64,000 bases of DNA, taken from JACDAE01 sp963717195 (GTDB lineage: Bacteria > Chloroflexota > Ktedonobacteria > Ktedonobacterales > Ktedonobacteraceae). The translations under genes were made by a program, and so were the position numbers. The stretch spans positions 62,001 through 126,000 of the forward strand of contig CAVQVR010000020.1 of assembly GCA_963717195.1 (NCBI GenBank), written 5' to 3'. Numbering within the stretch: the stretch's first letter is position 1; each line of letters opens with the position of its first letter. The notes beneath the pieces are model-generated. The model was not told the DNA's origin, did not search any database, and worked only from the letters and a program-made list of their open reading frames with translations. Positions 44,544 through 53,342 of the stretch are shown here, piece by piece.

Positions 44544-44772
44544 ATGAGTCATCGCGAACTTTTCAAAGAGGGGTTTGTGCCCGTCTGGCCGCTTCTCTCC
44601 GGACGCCTCGCCGCCAGCGGCTCGCCGGTTTTTCAACGTGTTTTTGTGGCTCGGCTGGCCCGCCGGGCCAGCCGAGCCACAAAAACACTTCTTCCCCTTA
44701 CGAGTGCCGTAGGCGTGAGGAGTCTGAGCACGAGCGGTTTGGCGAACGTTTCAAACGTTCGGGATGACTCAT
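44544..44772. repeat. Palindromic MITE-like element B
   Basis: Terminal inverted repeats of 16 bases (ATGAGTCATCGCGAAC at 44544-44559; its complement with one mismatch at 44757-44772) enclose 229 bases. The centre is an almost perfect 51-base palindrome (44638-44662 / 44664-44688). Flanking blocks GCGGCTCGCC and GCCGTAGGCGTGAGGAGTC are shared with element A. No coding capacity. It lies beyond the cvpA start and the 3' end of the arabinofuranosidase gene; the rest of 44288-44778 shows nothing. Confidence 0.8.
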
Positions 44773-44778
44773 TTCAAT

Positions 44779-46296
44779 TCAATCATGGAAAACGATGGTC
44801 GTTATTGAATACGGAGCAATCGTCTGTAGCAGAGGCTTTTCTAGCCCACGTTCCTGCTGTACAGCGATGCCCGTGCTATTCTCGCCATACGTATAGACCG
44901 TTGCCTCATGGCTGATCGATGCGTCCTTGAACGACAGCGAGACATTATAACTGTTCGATGGATCCTTGTTCACCAGTAAGATTGATAGAGTTCGATCTTT
45001 ATGGCGTACAATATGCACTTCAACCAGACTTTGATCGGACGTGTTTGCTAGCATGGTGCCACCAGTACCGATGAGGTAGTGCACCATCTGTAAGCCATAA
45101 TATGCCGGGAATGGAGTATCTGCTGGCGGCTCATTCAGGCCGTTAGATGAACCTCCTGCCGAGAGGACGCCATAATCACCGTATTGCGTTGTGCCGTAGA
45201 GCGAGGGACTATTGTTGCCATAGGTGACGATGCCGTTATGGGTATCCCACCAATCGACATTTGTAACGCCATTCTCTAGCCAATTCATATAGTCTGTAGG
45301 CACGAACAGCGCGTTTACCAGGCTGACCGTTTGTTTGCCGGGGTTATAAGGAGCTGAATTGGTCTCAGTAATCATGATGGGTATTGATGCACCTTTGCTA
45401 CCACAATACTGAAGCAATTCTGCCCGTGTTGCCGCAATTTTCTCAGGAATTGCCTCTGCCGCATTGCGGAGCAGGACCGGATCAGACTCGGTGCCGGGGG
45501 CAGTGTAGTCGGCGTACCAGTGCTGGTCAGCGAAGTCCACATTTTTCCCTAGTATTGAGAGTACGGTATGGTTCCAGTCGCCGGGGTCGCCGGAGGCAAT
45601 GATGTTGTCGGGCCAATCACCTGGTACCGTCAGCACAACCCCGATTTTAATGGATGGATCAACTGCCTTCATCGCCTGAATGAACTGTAGCGCGTTATTC
45701 GCGTAGGCTGTGGCACCTTTCTGTGTGTGAAGGTCATATTCCCAGTTTGCCCCATAGGTTCCATTGCCATAGAGTTCGTTGCCGATCTCCCAGTATTTGA
45801 CGTCATAGTGCTTTGTGACATTGGCATACTGTACCCAGGCCGCAGCCTCGGCAGGAGTACCAGAACCGTAGTTTACCGTAATCATCGGCCTGGCCTCTAC
45901 TTTTTGTACCACACTCATGAACGCATCAAAATTGGAGGGACCCGCACTCGTTCCACCTGGCTCGATGGTGTTTGTCTGCCAGTGGTACGTGTCCGCCGTT
46001 GAACCACCGGGATAGCGCATAACCTTGACTCCGGCATCTTTGAGTAAATCTGGCACAACCGGATCAAGGAGATGGCCATCCCACACTGCATTGTTGATAC
46101 CAATTGCCGTAGCGGGAAGCACTCCCAGCGATTGGTGTCCATCGATCGTTACCTGTGCAGTTATCCCGCTGCTCGCTGCGAGGGTGTTGAGCGAAGATAT
46201 GCTCAACATACACACAATTGCCAGCAGCGTCGCGGTGACACTCCTGACACACGTGTGCCAGAAGTGTGGCCGCACTAAATTCCTGACTTTGTACAT
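44779..46296 (-). CDS. Secreted alpha-L-arabinofuranosidase-like glycoside hydrolase (clan GH-A)
   Basis: A 505-residue exported enzyme. GGGAG precedes the ATG; signal peptide ends near TLAASS (residue 42). The fold shows MRYPGGSTADTYHW, the acid/base Glu in KYWEIGNELYGNG, and a candidate nucleophile Glu in MITETNSAP, as in GH51-like arabinofuranosidases. The C-terminal 120 residues form a beta domain (VEVHIVRHKDRTLSILLVNKD, split). It likely removes arabinofuranose from plant polysaccharide outside the cell, fitting the nearby GH127 and GH39-like genes. Confidence 0.82.
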   Translation of the reverse strand: MYKVRNLVRPHFWHTCVRSVTATLLAIVCMLSISSLNTLAASSGITAQVTIDGHQSLGVLPATAIGINNAVWDGHLLDPVVPDLLKDAGVKVMRYPGGSTADTYHWQTNTIEPGGTSAGPSNFDAFMSVVQKVEARPMITVNYGSGTPAEAAAWVQYANVTKHYDVKYWEIGNELYGNGTYGANWEYDLHTQKGATAYANNALQFIQAMKAVDPSIKIGVVLTVPGDWPDNIIASGDPGDWNHTVLSILGKNVDFADQHWYADYTAPGTESDPVLLRNAAEAIPEKIAATRAELLQYCGSKGASIPIMITETNSAPYNPGKQTVSLVNALFVPTDYMNWLENGVTNVDWWDTHNGIVTYGNNSPSLYGTTQYGDYGVLSAGGSSNGLNEPPADTPFPAYYGLQMVHYLIGTGGTMLANTSDQSLVEVHIVRHKDRTLSILLVNKDPSNSYNVSLSFKDASISHEATVYTYGENSTGIAVQQERGLEKPLLQTIAPYSITTIVFHD

Positions 46297-46812
46297 ATCA
46301 AATACTCCCTACGTCTAGCTATAAAATACGATGCTCCATCCTTGCGGGGGAAACATTGGGGAAAGGCGTAGGTGTGTGCTTGCCACCGCCCTTACGCCTT
46401 TCCCTCTTTATCTACACTTTCTGATAATACCTGTTGATATACGGGAGAACAATAATTCTCTAAAATTTTCCAGTTTTTATTCTCTATAAATTATCTGTAT
46501 GAAGATTGGCAATTCTGCCCATACTACTGTGCTGGCACCATGGGGTAGAGGTGGGAACAATCGCGCCTGCGTGGAGGCCAGGGGTAATTCTTGTGAATCC
46601 TTAATATTTTTTATATGTAATTTGTACTATTTCCTATGTTAGAATAGCTCAGAGATAGGGGGTTACAAGAATTATTGGTGACCAGTAGTATGCAAGGAGA
46701 TGGGCAAAAGATGCTCATGCAGAGTGATGGCGCATATTTTGCGGCTTTCTGTACCCCTCCGGGAGGAATACGTTTATGGTTTCTATCTATAGCGAATGGA
46801 TAAGGTGAATTT
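46297..46812. other. Intergenic region with an imperfect hairpin
   Basis: 516 bases between divergent genes. One stem pairs GGGAAAGGCGTA (46359-46370) with TACGCCTTTCCC (46393-46404) in the presumed leader of the arabinofuranosidase gene. No RNA gene was recognised. Confidence 0.45.
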
Positions 46813-47358
46813 ATGCCTCCAGATAAAGTTTATAACCTTGATCTACAGACGCTCATAAATTCTCTGCAGGACCAATCGGCCTTGCTCTATACAGCGGTTG
46901 ATATTCCTAACGTGCGGGAACTCTGTCACGGATACATATTTCTTAGAAAGAAAACGATTATTGGTTGCCAGATACAATCCCAGGATGGCGTCTTGCTGCT
47001 CAAGGATCAGGAGGCATACAGGTTGTTGGGCGCGAAGATGCAATGGCAGATTCGTATTGATCCCAATATCGATTTGACTTTCAAGGCGATGAGGCAACGA
47101 ATTACTCAGAATTTGCTACCTTCGAATACAGATTCCGCTCAGTTTTTCTCTGTTTCCTATGTGCCCAAAGTGATCGGATCCCTGGAAGCCTATCTGCTGA
47201 ACGGATATACTTCGAAACAACGTCTGGTTCTGCGTACGGTCTTTGCAATGGTCAATGGAGAACGTAACGTTGAACAAATTAAGATGCAGCTCAATCTGTC
47301 TCCTGAAGCTATTGATGAAGCGCTTAACTATCTGAGGACGATTAATGTAGTCGAGTGA
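46813..47358 (+). CDS. Hypothetical protein with C-terminal winged-helix-like segment
   Basis: A 181-residue protein. The first 100 residues are mixed alpha/beta (LINSLQDQSALLYTAVDIP, GYIFLRKKTIIGCQIQSQDG). The C-terminal 60 residues, TSKQRLVLRTVFAMVNGERNVEQIKMQLNLSPEAIDEALNYLRT (blocked), look like a DNA-binding or protein-interaction winged helix. It is followed after 15 bases by the epimerase gene, so it is probably in an operon with it. I do not recognise a family; the function is unknown. Confidence 0.6.
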   Translation: MPPDKVYNLDLQTLINSLQDQSALLYTAVDIPNVRELCHGYIFLRKKTIIGCQIQSQDGVLLLKDQEAYRLLGAKMQWQIRIDPNIDLTFKAMRQRITQNLLPSNTDSAQFFSVSYVPKVIGSLEAYLLNGYTSKQRLVLRTVFAMVNGERNVEQIKMQLNLSPEAIDEALNYLRTINVVE

Positions 47359-47373
47359 TGAAGGAACAAGGAT

Positions 47374-48327
47374 GTGAAGGTATTACTCACAGGAGCTTTT
47401 GGTAATATTGGTTTTAGTGCCCTCCAGGAACTGCTCTTGCAGGGACATACTGTTTGCTGCTTCGATCAGCAAAATCAACGTACTGAGAAAAAGGCACGAC
47501 TGGTTGAAGGGAAGGTTCAGGTAATCTGGGGCAATCTCTGTTGCTCCGAAGAGGTCACTGCCGCCGTACAGGATCAGGAAGTTATTGTACATCTGGGGTA
47601 TGTCATTCCCCCATATCTCGATGAGGACCTGGAAAAGGCGCAGCGGGTGAACATGGATGGCACTCGCTATATTCTGGAGGCGGCTTCACTGCAATCTCAG
47701 CCACCAAAGATCCTCTTCGCCTCAAGCCTGGACGTGTTTGGCTTTACACAGAACCAGCCGCCGCCACGTAAGGTGACTGACCCGGTCCAGATGACCGATG
47801 AGTATACAAAACATAAACTGTATTGCGAGGCGCGAGTGAGAAATTCGGGCCTCGCCTGGTCTATATATCGCTTCGCTGACGTCCCTCCCCTTGCCCCTCG
47901 TCGTCCACACCCTATTATGTATAGAATACCTCTAAATACCCGCTTCGAAATGCTTCACACGCACGATGCCGGACTGGCAATTGCTAATGGTATTATATGC
48001 GATGATATCTGGGGCAAAGTCTGGCTTATCGGCGGTGGCCCCACCTGCCAGGTGCTCTATCGCGATTATCTGGGTCGCATGCTGGACGCAATGGGCATCG
48101 GTATGCTGCCTGAGCATGCCTTTGGTCACGATCAGTATTGTACCGACTGGCTGGATACCGAAGAGAGCGAGCGTCTCTTGCATTACCAACGTCATTCCTT
48201 TGATGATATTATTCAAGACATTATGAAATATAGTGCTCCTCCGCCACCTGTAAAGCTGATGATGCCACTGCTCCGCCCTTTAGTGAAGCGCTGGATACTG
48301 GGATTGTCACCTTATGTTATTGGGTAG
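47374..48327 (+). CDS. NAD-dependent epimerase/dehydratase (extended SDR)
   Basis: A 317-residue Rossmann-fold protein. The GTG start after AAGGA gives KVLLTGAFGNIGFSAL with the nucleotide motif TGAFGNIG. The active-site Ser (FASSLDVFG) and the Tyr/Lys pair (YTKHKLYCE, Y-x3-K) are present, so it should be catalytic, probably on a nucleotide sugar or sugar-like substrate. It has a shortened C-terminal domain. Confidence 0.85.
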   Translation: MKVLLTGAFGNIGFSALQELLLQGHTVCCFDQQNQRTEKKARLVEGKVQVIWGNLCCSEEVTAAVQDQEVIVHLGYVIPPYLDEDLEKAQRVNMDGTRYILEAASLQSQPPKILFASSLDVFGFTQNQPPPRKVTDPVQMTDEYTKHKLYCEARVRNSGLAWSIYRFADVPPLAPRRPHPIMYRIPLNTRFEMLHTHDAGLAIANGIICDDIWGKVWLIGGGPTCQVLYRDYLGRMLDAMGIGMLPEHAFGHDQYCTDWLDTEESERLLHYQRHSFDDIIQDIMKYSAPPPPVKLMMPLLRPLVKRWILGLSPYVIG

Positions 48328-48374
48328 AGACCTTCCGTAGTATAATAAGATGCATTCATATTCAGGAGGTTTCG

Positions 48375-49064
48375 GTGTCGATAGAGCAGATCAACGAAAA
48401 ACATCCTCACAGGGGGGATTGGTTGCGCGAAATAGTGTTTGGTCTTAATGACGGCCTGGTGACGACTCTGGTGTTTGTTATGGCGGTGAGCCAGGTTGCC
48501 CCAGGCCACTTACTCCTTGTTGTGCTTGGTGAAGTGCTGGCTGGTGCCATTTCGATGACTCTCGGTGGCTTTCTCTCCGCACGAACCGCCAGGCAAATTC
48601 TGGATCAGCGCATTGCTATCGAGCGCTACGAAGTTGAAAATGAGCCCGATGAGGAACGTGCGGAACTGCGTGCCATCTATCATAAAAAAGGCTTTAGAGA
48701 CCCCCTCCTGCGCCAGGTCGTTGACTATCTTACTTCTAACCGTGAGCGCTGGCATCAGGCGATGATCCATGATGAACTAGGTGTGGTCGAAGACACAGAA
48801 ATTCGTCCACTCCAACAGGGCACCCAGGTCGGCCTTTCCTTCTTAATCGGAGGCCTCATTCCTGCTCTGCCAGTGATATTCTCTCTACCATTTTTGCAGT
48901 GGTGGGCCTACGGACTGACGGCCCTGACGGCTATGACGCTTGGAACGGTCAAAGCTCGCTATACCCGCCAGGGACCGCTGCGTGCCGGCCTTGAATTCCT
49001 GATCATTGTTACTGTTGGTACGCTTGCCGGTGTAGGAGTCGGACTGCTACTGCACGCGGGATAA
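48375..49064 (+). CDS. VIT1/CCC1-family metal transporter
   Basis: A 229-residue membrane protein. GTG start with AGGAGG six bases upstream. LREIVFGLNDGLVTTLVFVMAV and GAISMTLGGFLSARTARQ (blocked) define the family, which moves iron or manganese across membranes. A cytoplasmic acidic loop (EVENEPDEERAELRAIYHKKGF), thought to bind metal in relatives, is followed by two to three more helices. It is monocistronic. Confidence 0.88.
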   Translation: MSIEQINEKHPHRGDWLREIVFGLNDGLVTTLVFVMAVSQVAPGHLLLVVLGEVLAGAISMTLGGFLSARTARQILDQRIAIERYEVENEPDEERAELRAIYHKKGFRDPLLRQVVDYLTSNRERWHQAMIHDELGVVEDTEIRPLQQGTQVGLSFLIGGLIPALPVIFSLPFLQWWAYGLTALTAMTLGTVKARYTRQGPLRAGLEFLIIVTVGTLAGVGVGLLLHAG

Positions 49065-49074
49065 ACCTCTGTAC

Positions 49075-49141
49075 GGGCTTGTAAACGGCACCCCTACACC
49101 ATGGGGGACAAACATGCGGGTTTGTAAACGGTGCCCCTACA
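49075..49141 (-). repeat. Pair of GTAGGGGC/GTTTA repeat units
   Basis: Two minus-strand units, 49098-49075 and 49141-49118, each about 24 bases, match the unit at 43709 (TGTAGGGG..CCGTTTACAA..CCC). They fill the gap between the VIT1 and aldo/keto reductase stop codons. Confidence 0.8.
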
Positions 49142-49144
49142 GTT

Positions 49145-50125
49145 CTATCCTCTGGTCTTCTCGTATGAGACGACATCGACGAGAATTTCGTCGATGGAGT
49201 GCAGAATGTCCTGTGAGAGCGTAATTTCGCTGGCTTTGATGTTCTCCTCTATCTGTTGGGGGCGCGAAGCTCCGATAATTGCTGAGCTAACGTTCGGCTG
49301 ACGCAGAATCCAGGCCAGCGCAAATTGTGAAAGAGTATAGCCTCCCTGTTGCGCAAGCTCCTGAAGCCGTTGCACCGCTGTTAAGGTTTTGTCGCTCATT
49401 AGATTGCCGCCCATGAAATTGTTCATCTCGGCATTGGCGGCCCGTGTGCCCTGCTGAGGCTGCTGTCCTGGCCTGTACTTGCCTGTGAGCACTCCCTGTG
49501 CCAATGGCGAGAAGACGATCTGCCCAATACCCTCTCGTTCGCACAAAGGAATAACCTCGCGCTCAATATAGCGTGTCAGCATATTATAAATTGGCTGGTT
49601 GGATACAATCTTATCCAGATTAAGCTCCCGTGCTGTATGCACGGCATCGCTAAGCTGAGACGCCGACCATTCCGAGACACCCGTGTAGAGCACCTTCCCC
49701 TGCGTCACAAGATCGTCAAGCGCACGCAGCACTTCCTCCACCGGAGTTTCGTAGTCATAACGATGGCACTGATACAGATCGATATAGTCTGTATTGAGGC
49801 GGCGCAGGCTGGCATGGCATTGCTCCATGATATGCTTGCGCGAGAGCCCACGATCATTGGGGCCGTCGCCCATCGGAAAATACACCTTGGTTGCCAGCAC
49901 AAAAGATTCACGCGGGAAGTCGCTTAAGGCCCGTCCTACAACCTTCTCCGCCTCACCACGATTATAGACATTAGCCGTATCAAAGAGGTTAATACCTGAT
50001 TTATAGGCTTTGTGGATACAATTGGTGGCAATCTCTTCCTCAATTGCGTTGCCATACGTCAGCCAACTCCCCAGGCCAATCGCGCTGACACGCACTCCTG
50101 CACGCCCTAGATGTCGATATTGCAT
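49145..50125 (-). CDS. Aldo/keto reductase (Kv-beta/YhdN-like)
   Basis: A 326-residue NADPH-dependent reductase. The catalytic tetrad is Asp/Tyr in FDTANVYNRGEAEKV, Lys in VLATKVYF and His in YQCHRYD; the NADP-binding tail includes SAIIGASRPQQIEEN. Layout matches the Kv-beta-type subfamily. No linked gene suggests a substrate. The hairpin repeat at 50153-50181 lies just upstream. Confidence 0.9.
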   Translation of the reverse strand: MQYRHLGRAGVRVSAIGLGSWLTYGNAIEEEIATNCIHKAYKSGINLFDTANVYNRGEAEKVVGRALSDFPRESFVLATKVYFPMGDGPNDRGLSRKHIMEQCHASLRRLNTDYIDLYQCHRYDYETPVEEVLRALDDLVTQGKVLYTGVSEWSASQLSDAVHTARELNLDKIVSNQPIYNMLTRYIEREVIPLCEREGIGQIVFSPLAQGVLTGKYRPGQQPQQGTRAANAEMNNFMGGNLMSDKTLTAVQRLQELAQQGGYTLSQFALAWILRQPNVSSAIIGASRPQQIEENIKASEITLSQDILHSIDEILVDVVSYEKTRG

Positions 50126-50152
50126 AGTTTTCCTTCACTTTTTGCTTGGAAC

Positions 50153-50181
50153 GTGGGCGCACGCAAGACGCCCCTACCCAC
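50153..50181. repeat. Short GTAGGGGC-type hairpin
   Basis: GTGGGCGCACGCAAG then ACGCCCCTACCCAC: the outer GTGGG/CCCAC and the CGC/GCG blocks pair. The loop matches that of the hairpin at 29002-29045, so both derive from one element type; this copy has lost part of one arm. Confidence 0.6.
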
Positions 50182-50258
50182 ATTCTCCCTAAAAACAGAG
50201 ACCCTTTTAATAGACATATGTAAAGGGTATGACAGCCTGCAAGATTACGTCAAGGCAG

Positions 50259-51116
50259 TCAGGAAACACTGCCTCCTGTCGCACTTGCTCCCTTTATCTG
50301 CTTCAACTTCTCCAACTCTTCTTTCCCTCGTGCCTCCAGTTGCTGCTGCCATTCATCTTTATACTTTTGCATTGTATGCACAAGCGTATGCGCTATCGCT
50401 AAATTTCTAAACCACTTATGATTGGCAGGCACAATATACCAGGGAGCCTCATCTGTACTGCATTTACTCAGTGCATCCTCATACGCACGCTGATAATCAT
50501 TCCAGTATTTGCGTTCAGCCCAATCGCTGGCCGATAACTTCCAGGCTTTATCCTTCTCCTGCTCGCGTGCTACCAGACGGCGCTCCTGTTCATCATAACT
50601 GATGTGCAGGAAAAATTTGAGCACAATGGTTCCATCATTGGCCAGCAGCTTTTCAAAGGCATTGATCTCCTTATAGTGCCGACTCCACACCTTCTCTGGC
50701 ACCAGATTATGCACGCGTACGACGAGCACATCTTCATATTGAGAACGATTGAAGATGCCCATAATGCCTTTCTGTGGTGCCACCTTGTGAACACGCCACA
50801 GAAAATCGTGTCCCAGTTCTTCCGGTGTCGGCTCTTTGAACGCATGGACCTCGCATCCCTGGGGATTGACCCCTGAAAACACATGTCGAATCGTGCCATC
50901 TTTGCCACTGGTATCCATCCCTTGCAGAATCATGAGCAGGCTCTGATGTTGGGCGGCAGCCATAAGTTCCTGTAACTCGCTTAACTCTCTGCTCAGCTTT
51001 TCTAGTTCCTGCTGTGCCGCAGCATGGTCGGTATGCTCATCGGTATAGCCTGGATCGTAATCCTTCAAGGAAACCCTGCTTCCCTCATCGATTTTCCAGA
51101 CAAGATTGTTGCCCAT
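50259..51116 (-). CDS. ppk2: Polyphosphate kinase 2
   Basis: A 285-residue P-loop kinase transferring phosphate between polyphosphate and nucleotides. AGGAGG lies eight bases before the ATG at 51116; the frame open to 51140 is rejected. Walker A GMDTSGKDGTIRH, the GCEVHAFKEPTPEEL segment, FNRSQYEDVLV (Walker B/lid) and REQEKDKAWKLSASDW are all PPK2. Single-domain length; it may phosphorylate AMP and/or ADP. Confidence 0.93.
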   Translation of the reverse strand: MGNNLVWKIDEGSRVSLKDYDPGYTDEHTDHAAAQQELEKLSRELSELQELMAAAQHQSLLMILQGMDTSGKDGTIRHVFSGVNPQGCEVHAFKEPTPEELGHDFLWRVHKVAPQKGIMGIFNRSQYEDVLVVRVHNLVPEKVWSRHYKEINAFEKLLANDGTIVLKFFLHISYDEQERRLVAREQEKDKAWKLSASDWAERKYWNDYQRAYEDALSKCSTDEAPWYIVPANHKWFRNLAIAHTLVHTMQKYKDEWQQQLEARGKEELEKLKQIKGASATGGSVS

Positions 51117-51232
51117 TGAATTGACCTCCTGATCTTTCATCCCTGTATTCTAATCTTATGGGATAAGAAAAGAGCAAGCGCAACAGAAAGAAATGATATA
51201 CTCAAATGAGCACACTTTAGAGGAGAACGACT

Positions 51233-51916
51233 ATGCACGGACTACCCAAAGCAATGACCTTTGATTGTTATGGAACCTTGATTGACTGGGAAGGCGAGAT
51301 CCAACGCTTCTTCGCGCAACAATTGGCGGCCAGGCAGCGTACTGATGTAGATGTACGTGCCTTGCAAAGGCATTGGGAGGCCGTACAGTTTCAATACATC
51401 CAATCCTATCAACCCTACCGCTGGGTATTGCGTGCAACAATGAAAGTGGCATTTGAAGATTTTAGGCTCCCCTATAGCGAAGAAGATGTTGAACACTTCG
51501 CCTCCTCTATGGGACAATGGCAGCCGTTTCCTGATACCCGTGCCGCACTATACATCCTCCAAAGGTACATGAAACTTGCCCTCATCACTAACACCGACGA
51601 CGCGATTATTGCCCAGACCGAACAGCAGCTTGGCATAACATTTGATGCTATTATTACCGCTGAGCAGGCAAAGGCGTATAAACCGGCGCATACTGGCTTC
51701 CACCTGGCACGTCAGCACCTCGGATTGGAGGTCAAAGATATCTGGCATGCCGGATTCGGCTTTAAGTACGACATCATCCCGGCCCATGAACTCGGCTATA
51801 CCACCATATGGATCAATCGTCAGGGAGAAGCACGCCCAACTGATGTAAAAGAAACATTTCTTGTTGGTGATATGGCAACCCTTGTCCACCTTATCAAAGG
51901 TATCGCCGCTGGCTAA
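51233..51916 (+). CDS. HAD-superfamily hydrolase (haloacid dehalogenase type II-like)
   Basis: A 227-residue cytoplasmic phosphatase/dehalogenase-like protein. Motif I FDCYGTLIDW (nucleophile Asp), motif II ITNTDD, motif III Lys in EQAKAYKP, motif IV HAGFGFKYDIIPA. In place of the usual GD..D the last motif is weaker, so substrate type is uncertain. GAGGAGA precedes the ATG. Confidence 0.85.
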   Translation: MHGLPKAMTFDCYGTLIDWEGEIQRFFAQQLAARQRTDVDVRALQRHWEAVQFQYIQSYQPYRWVLRATMKVAFEDFRLPYSEEDVEHFASSMGQWQPFPDTRAALYILQRYMKLALITNTDDAIIAQTEQQLGITFDAIITAEQAKAYKPAHTGFHLARQHLGLEVKDIWHAGFGFKYDIIPAHELGYTTIWINRQGEARPTDVKETFLVGDMATLVHLIKGIAAG

Positions 51917-51965
51917 TGAAATAGTAGCCCTTTTGCATCGCTATATCCTCACCAAACGTGCTATT

Positions 51966-52018
51966 TGTAGGGGCCAGATTTATCGCGCCCAGGTGTCCGG
52001 GCCAGATTTATCGCGCCC
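51966..52018 (+). repeat. GTAGGGGC/ATTTA repeat unit plus partial direct copy
   Basis: A unit at 51966-51990 (TGTAGGGGCCAG then ATTTATCGCGCCC) is followed by a partial copy at 51999-52018 (GGGCCAGATTTATCGCGCCC). It is 50 bases after the HAD stop and just before the DUF4097 gene. Confidence 0.75.
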
Positions 52019-52054
52019 CGCGAACCACCACCAACATCGCACGAAAAAAGGGAC

Positions 52055-53143
52055 ATGATGACTATGCAAAATAGAAGAACAACCGTTCCCCTGGTAGAAC
52101 GTGACACACCCCTACAGACTATAAACGTGGGAACTCCCATGCAGGGAAACACCGGGCCAGGAAGCAGCCCACAGCCTTCTGCAAGGCAAGAACTGGCGCA
52201 ACTCCTGAGGCAGCACAAAGGATTGAAGTGGCTACTGATTCTGATTTTGCTCGCTATCATAGTGCTTTTTATCGTCGTTTGCGCCAACTGGATTGCCTCG
52301 GATGGAGTTTTCTTCCCCACGCATGATACAAATCCTGCTACCGTAGGGCCAGTCACACGCAGCTTCCAGGTCGGAGATCATCCTGTGGTTGTGATAAACG
52401 GCCATGGAAGTGACGTGGATATTCGCGCTGGCAATGCGGGCAGCGTCATCATAACCGCGAAAAGCCATGGAAGCAGCCTGGGACCCAATCCCAACGACAC
52501 AAAAATACTCTACAATCAATCTCAGGATAGCCAGGGACGTGATCACCTCACCATCGGAGCTGACCCGGCCTTTCGCGATATCGATTATGATGTGACGGTA
52601 CCAGCCAGCGCCCAGGTTCAGGTAACTGTCAACTCAGGCTCAATTGCCGCCAGTGGCATCAGTGGCATTACCATAGATACAGGCAGTGGTAGCCTGGATG
52701 TCGAGAACGTGCAGGGTCCGGTCAACATTCATACCGACAGCGGCGATATCACTGCCCACAACCTGACGGGTCAGATGACGATGGATGCCGGTAGCGGCTC
52801 AATTCACGCCACCGGAGTCAACGGCCAACTCAAAGCTACTACCCTTAGCGGCGATGTTATCGTAAGCGAAGCATCCCTGAGCGGCCAATCTGCCTTGAAG
52901 ACTAATAGCGGCTCAGTCCGTTTTGAGGGTGCCCTTGATCCAAAAGGAACCTATGAAATGGCAACGAATAGCGGCGATATAGATCTGACTTTACCAGCCA
53001 ATGCCGCGTTTCAGCTCACGGCCACTACTGGTTCAGGCTCCGTCAATAACGCATTTGGCAATAATATCGTTGGTGCAGTGCCTCGGGCGCAGATTACGGC
53101 CACGATTGGTAGTGGCTCTGTTACGGTGGATAAAGCTGCATAG
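52055..53143 (+). CDS. Membrane-anchored DUF4097 beta-helix protein
   Basis: A 362-residue protein: cytoplasmic Pro/Thr-rich N-terminus, one membrane helix (about 61-81, WLLILILLAIIVLFIVV), then an extracytoplasmic right-handed beta-helix of short repeats such as SGSIAASGISG, TGSGSLDVENVQG, SGDITAHNL and GSGSVTVDKAA. This is the DUF4097/DUF2807-type pattern, common in envelope stress or adhesin-like proteins; the role is unknown. The ATG at 52055 has AAAGGG just upstream; 52061 is an alternative. Confidence 0.85.
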   Translation: MMTMQNRRTTVPLVERDTPLQTINVGTPMQGNTGPGSSPQPSARQELAQLLRQHKGLKWLLILILLAIIVLFIVVCANWIASDGVFFPTHDTNPATVGPVTRSFQVGDHPVVVINGHGSDVDIRAGNAGSVIITAKSHGSSLGPNPNDTKILYNQSQDSQGRDHLTIGADPAFRDIDYDVTVPASAQVQVTVNSGSIAASGISGITIDTGSGSLDVENVQGPVNIHTDSGDITAHNLTGQMTMDAGSGSIHATGVNGQLKATTLSGDVIVSEASLSGQSALKTNSGSVRFEGALDPKGTYEMATNSGDIDLTLPANAAFQLTATTGSGSVNNAFGNNIVGAVPRAQITATIGSGSVTVDKAA

Positions 53144-53256
53144 TGTGCCTGAAATACCCCCGTCCCTACGGTATTTGCGGGAGTGAACAAGAAAATGTTC
53201 GTATCTTGTCAAGGTCCTTCTGCAATTTGTTGGAGTCAATGCACCTTGCGTGCGCC

Positions 53257-53332
53257 CAATACCGTTCAGGTAAAAATCCCGTCTCTGGCCAGGGTAGGGG
53301 CCAGAGACGGGATTCTTACCTGAACGGTATTG
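53257..53332. repeat. Long hairpin (34-base arms) with GTAGGGGC loop
   Basis: Arms 53257-53290 and 53299-53332 are complementary with one mismatch; the outer part reads CAATACCGTTCAGGTAA. The loop contains AGGGTAGG, linking it to the GTAGGGGC family. It lies between convergent stops (53143 and 53343), so it could terminate both genes. Confidence 0.85.
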
Positions 53333-53342
53333 CATCGCGCTT

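Noticed and set aside
46297..46812. Riboswitch in the long leader of the arabinofuranosidase gene
   Set aside because: Only one short stem is visible and no known aptamer motif was recognised.
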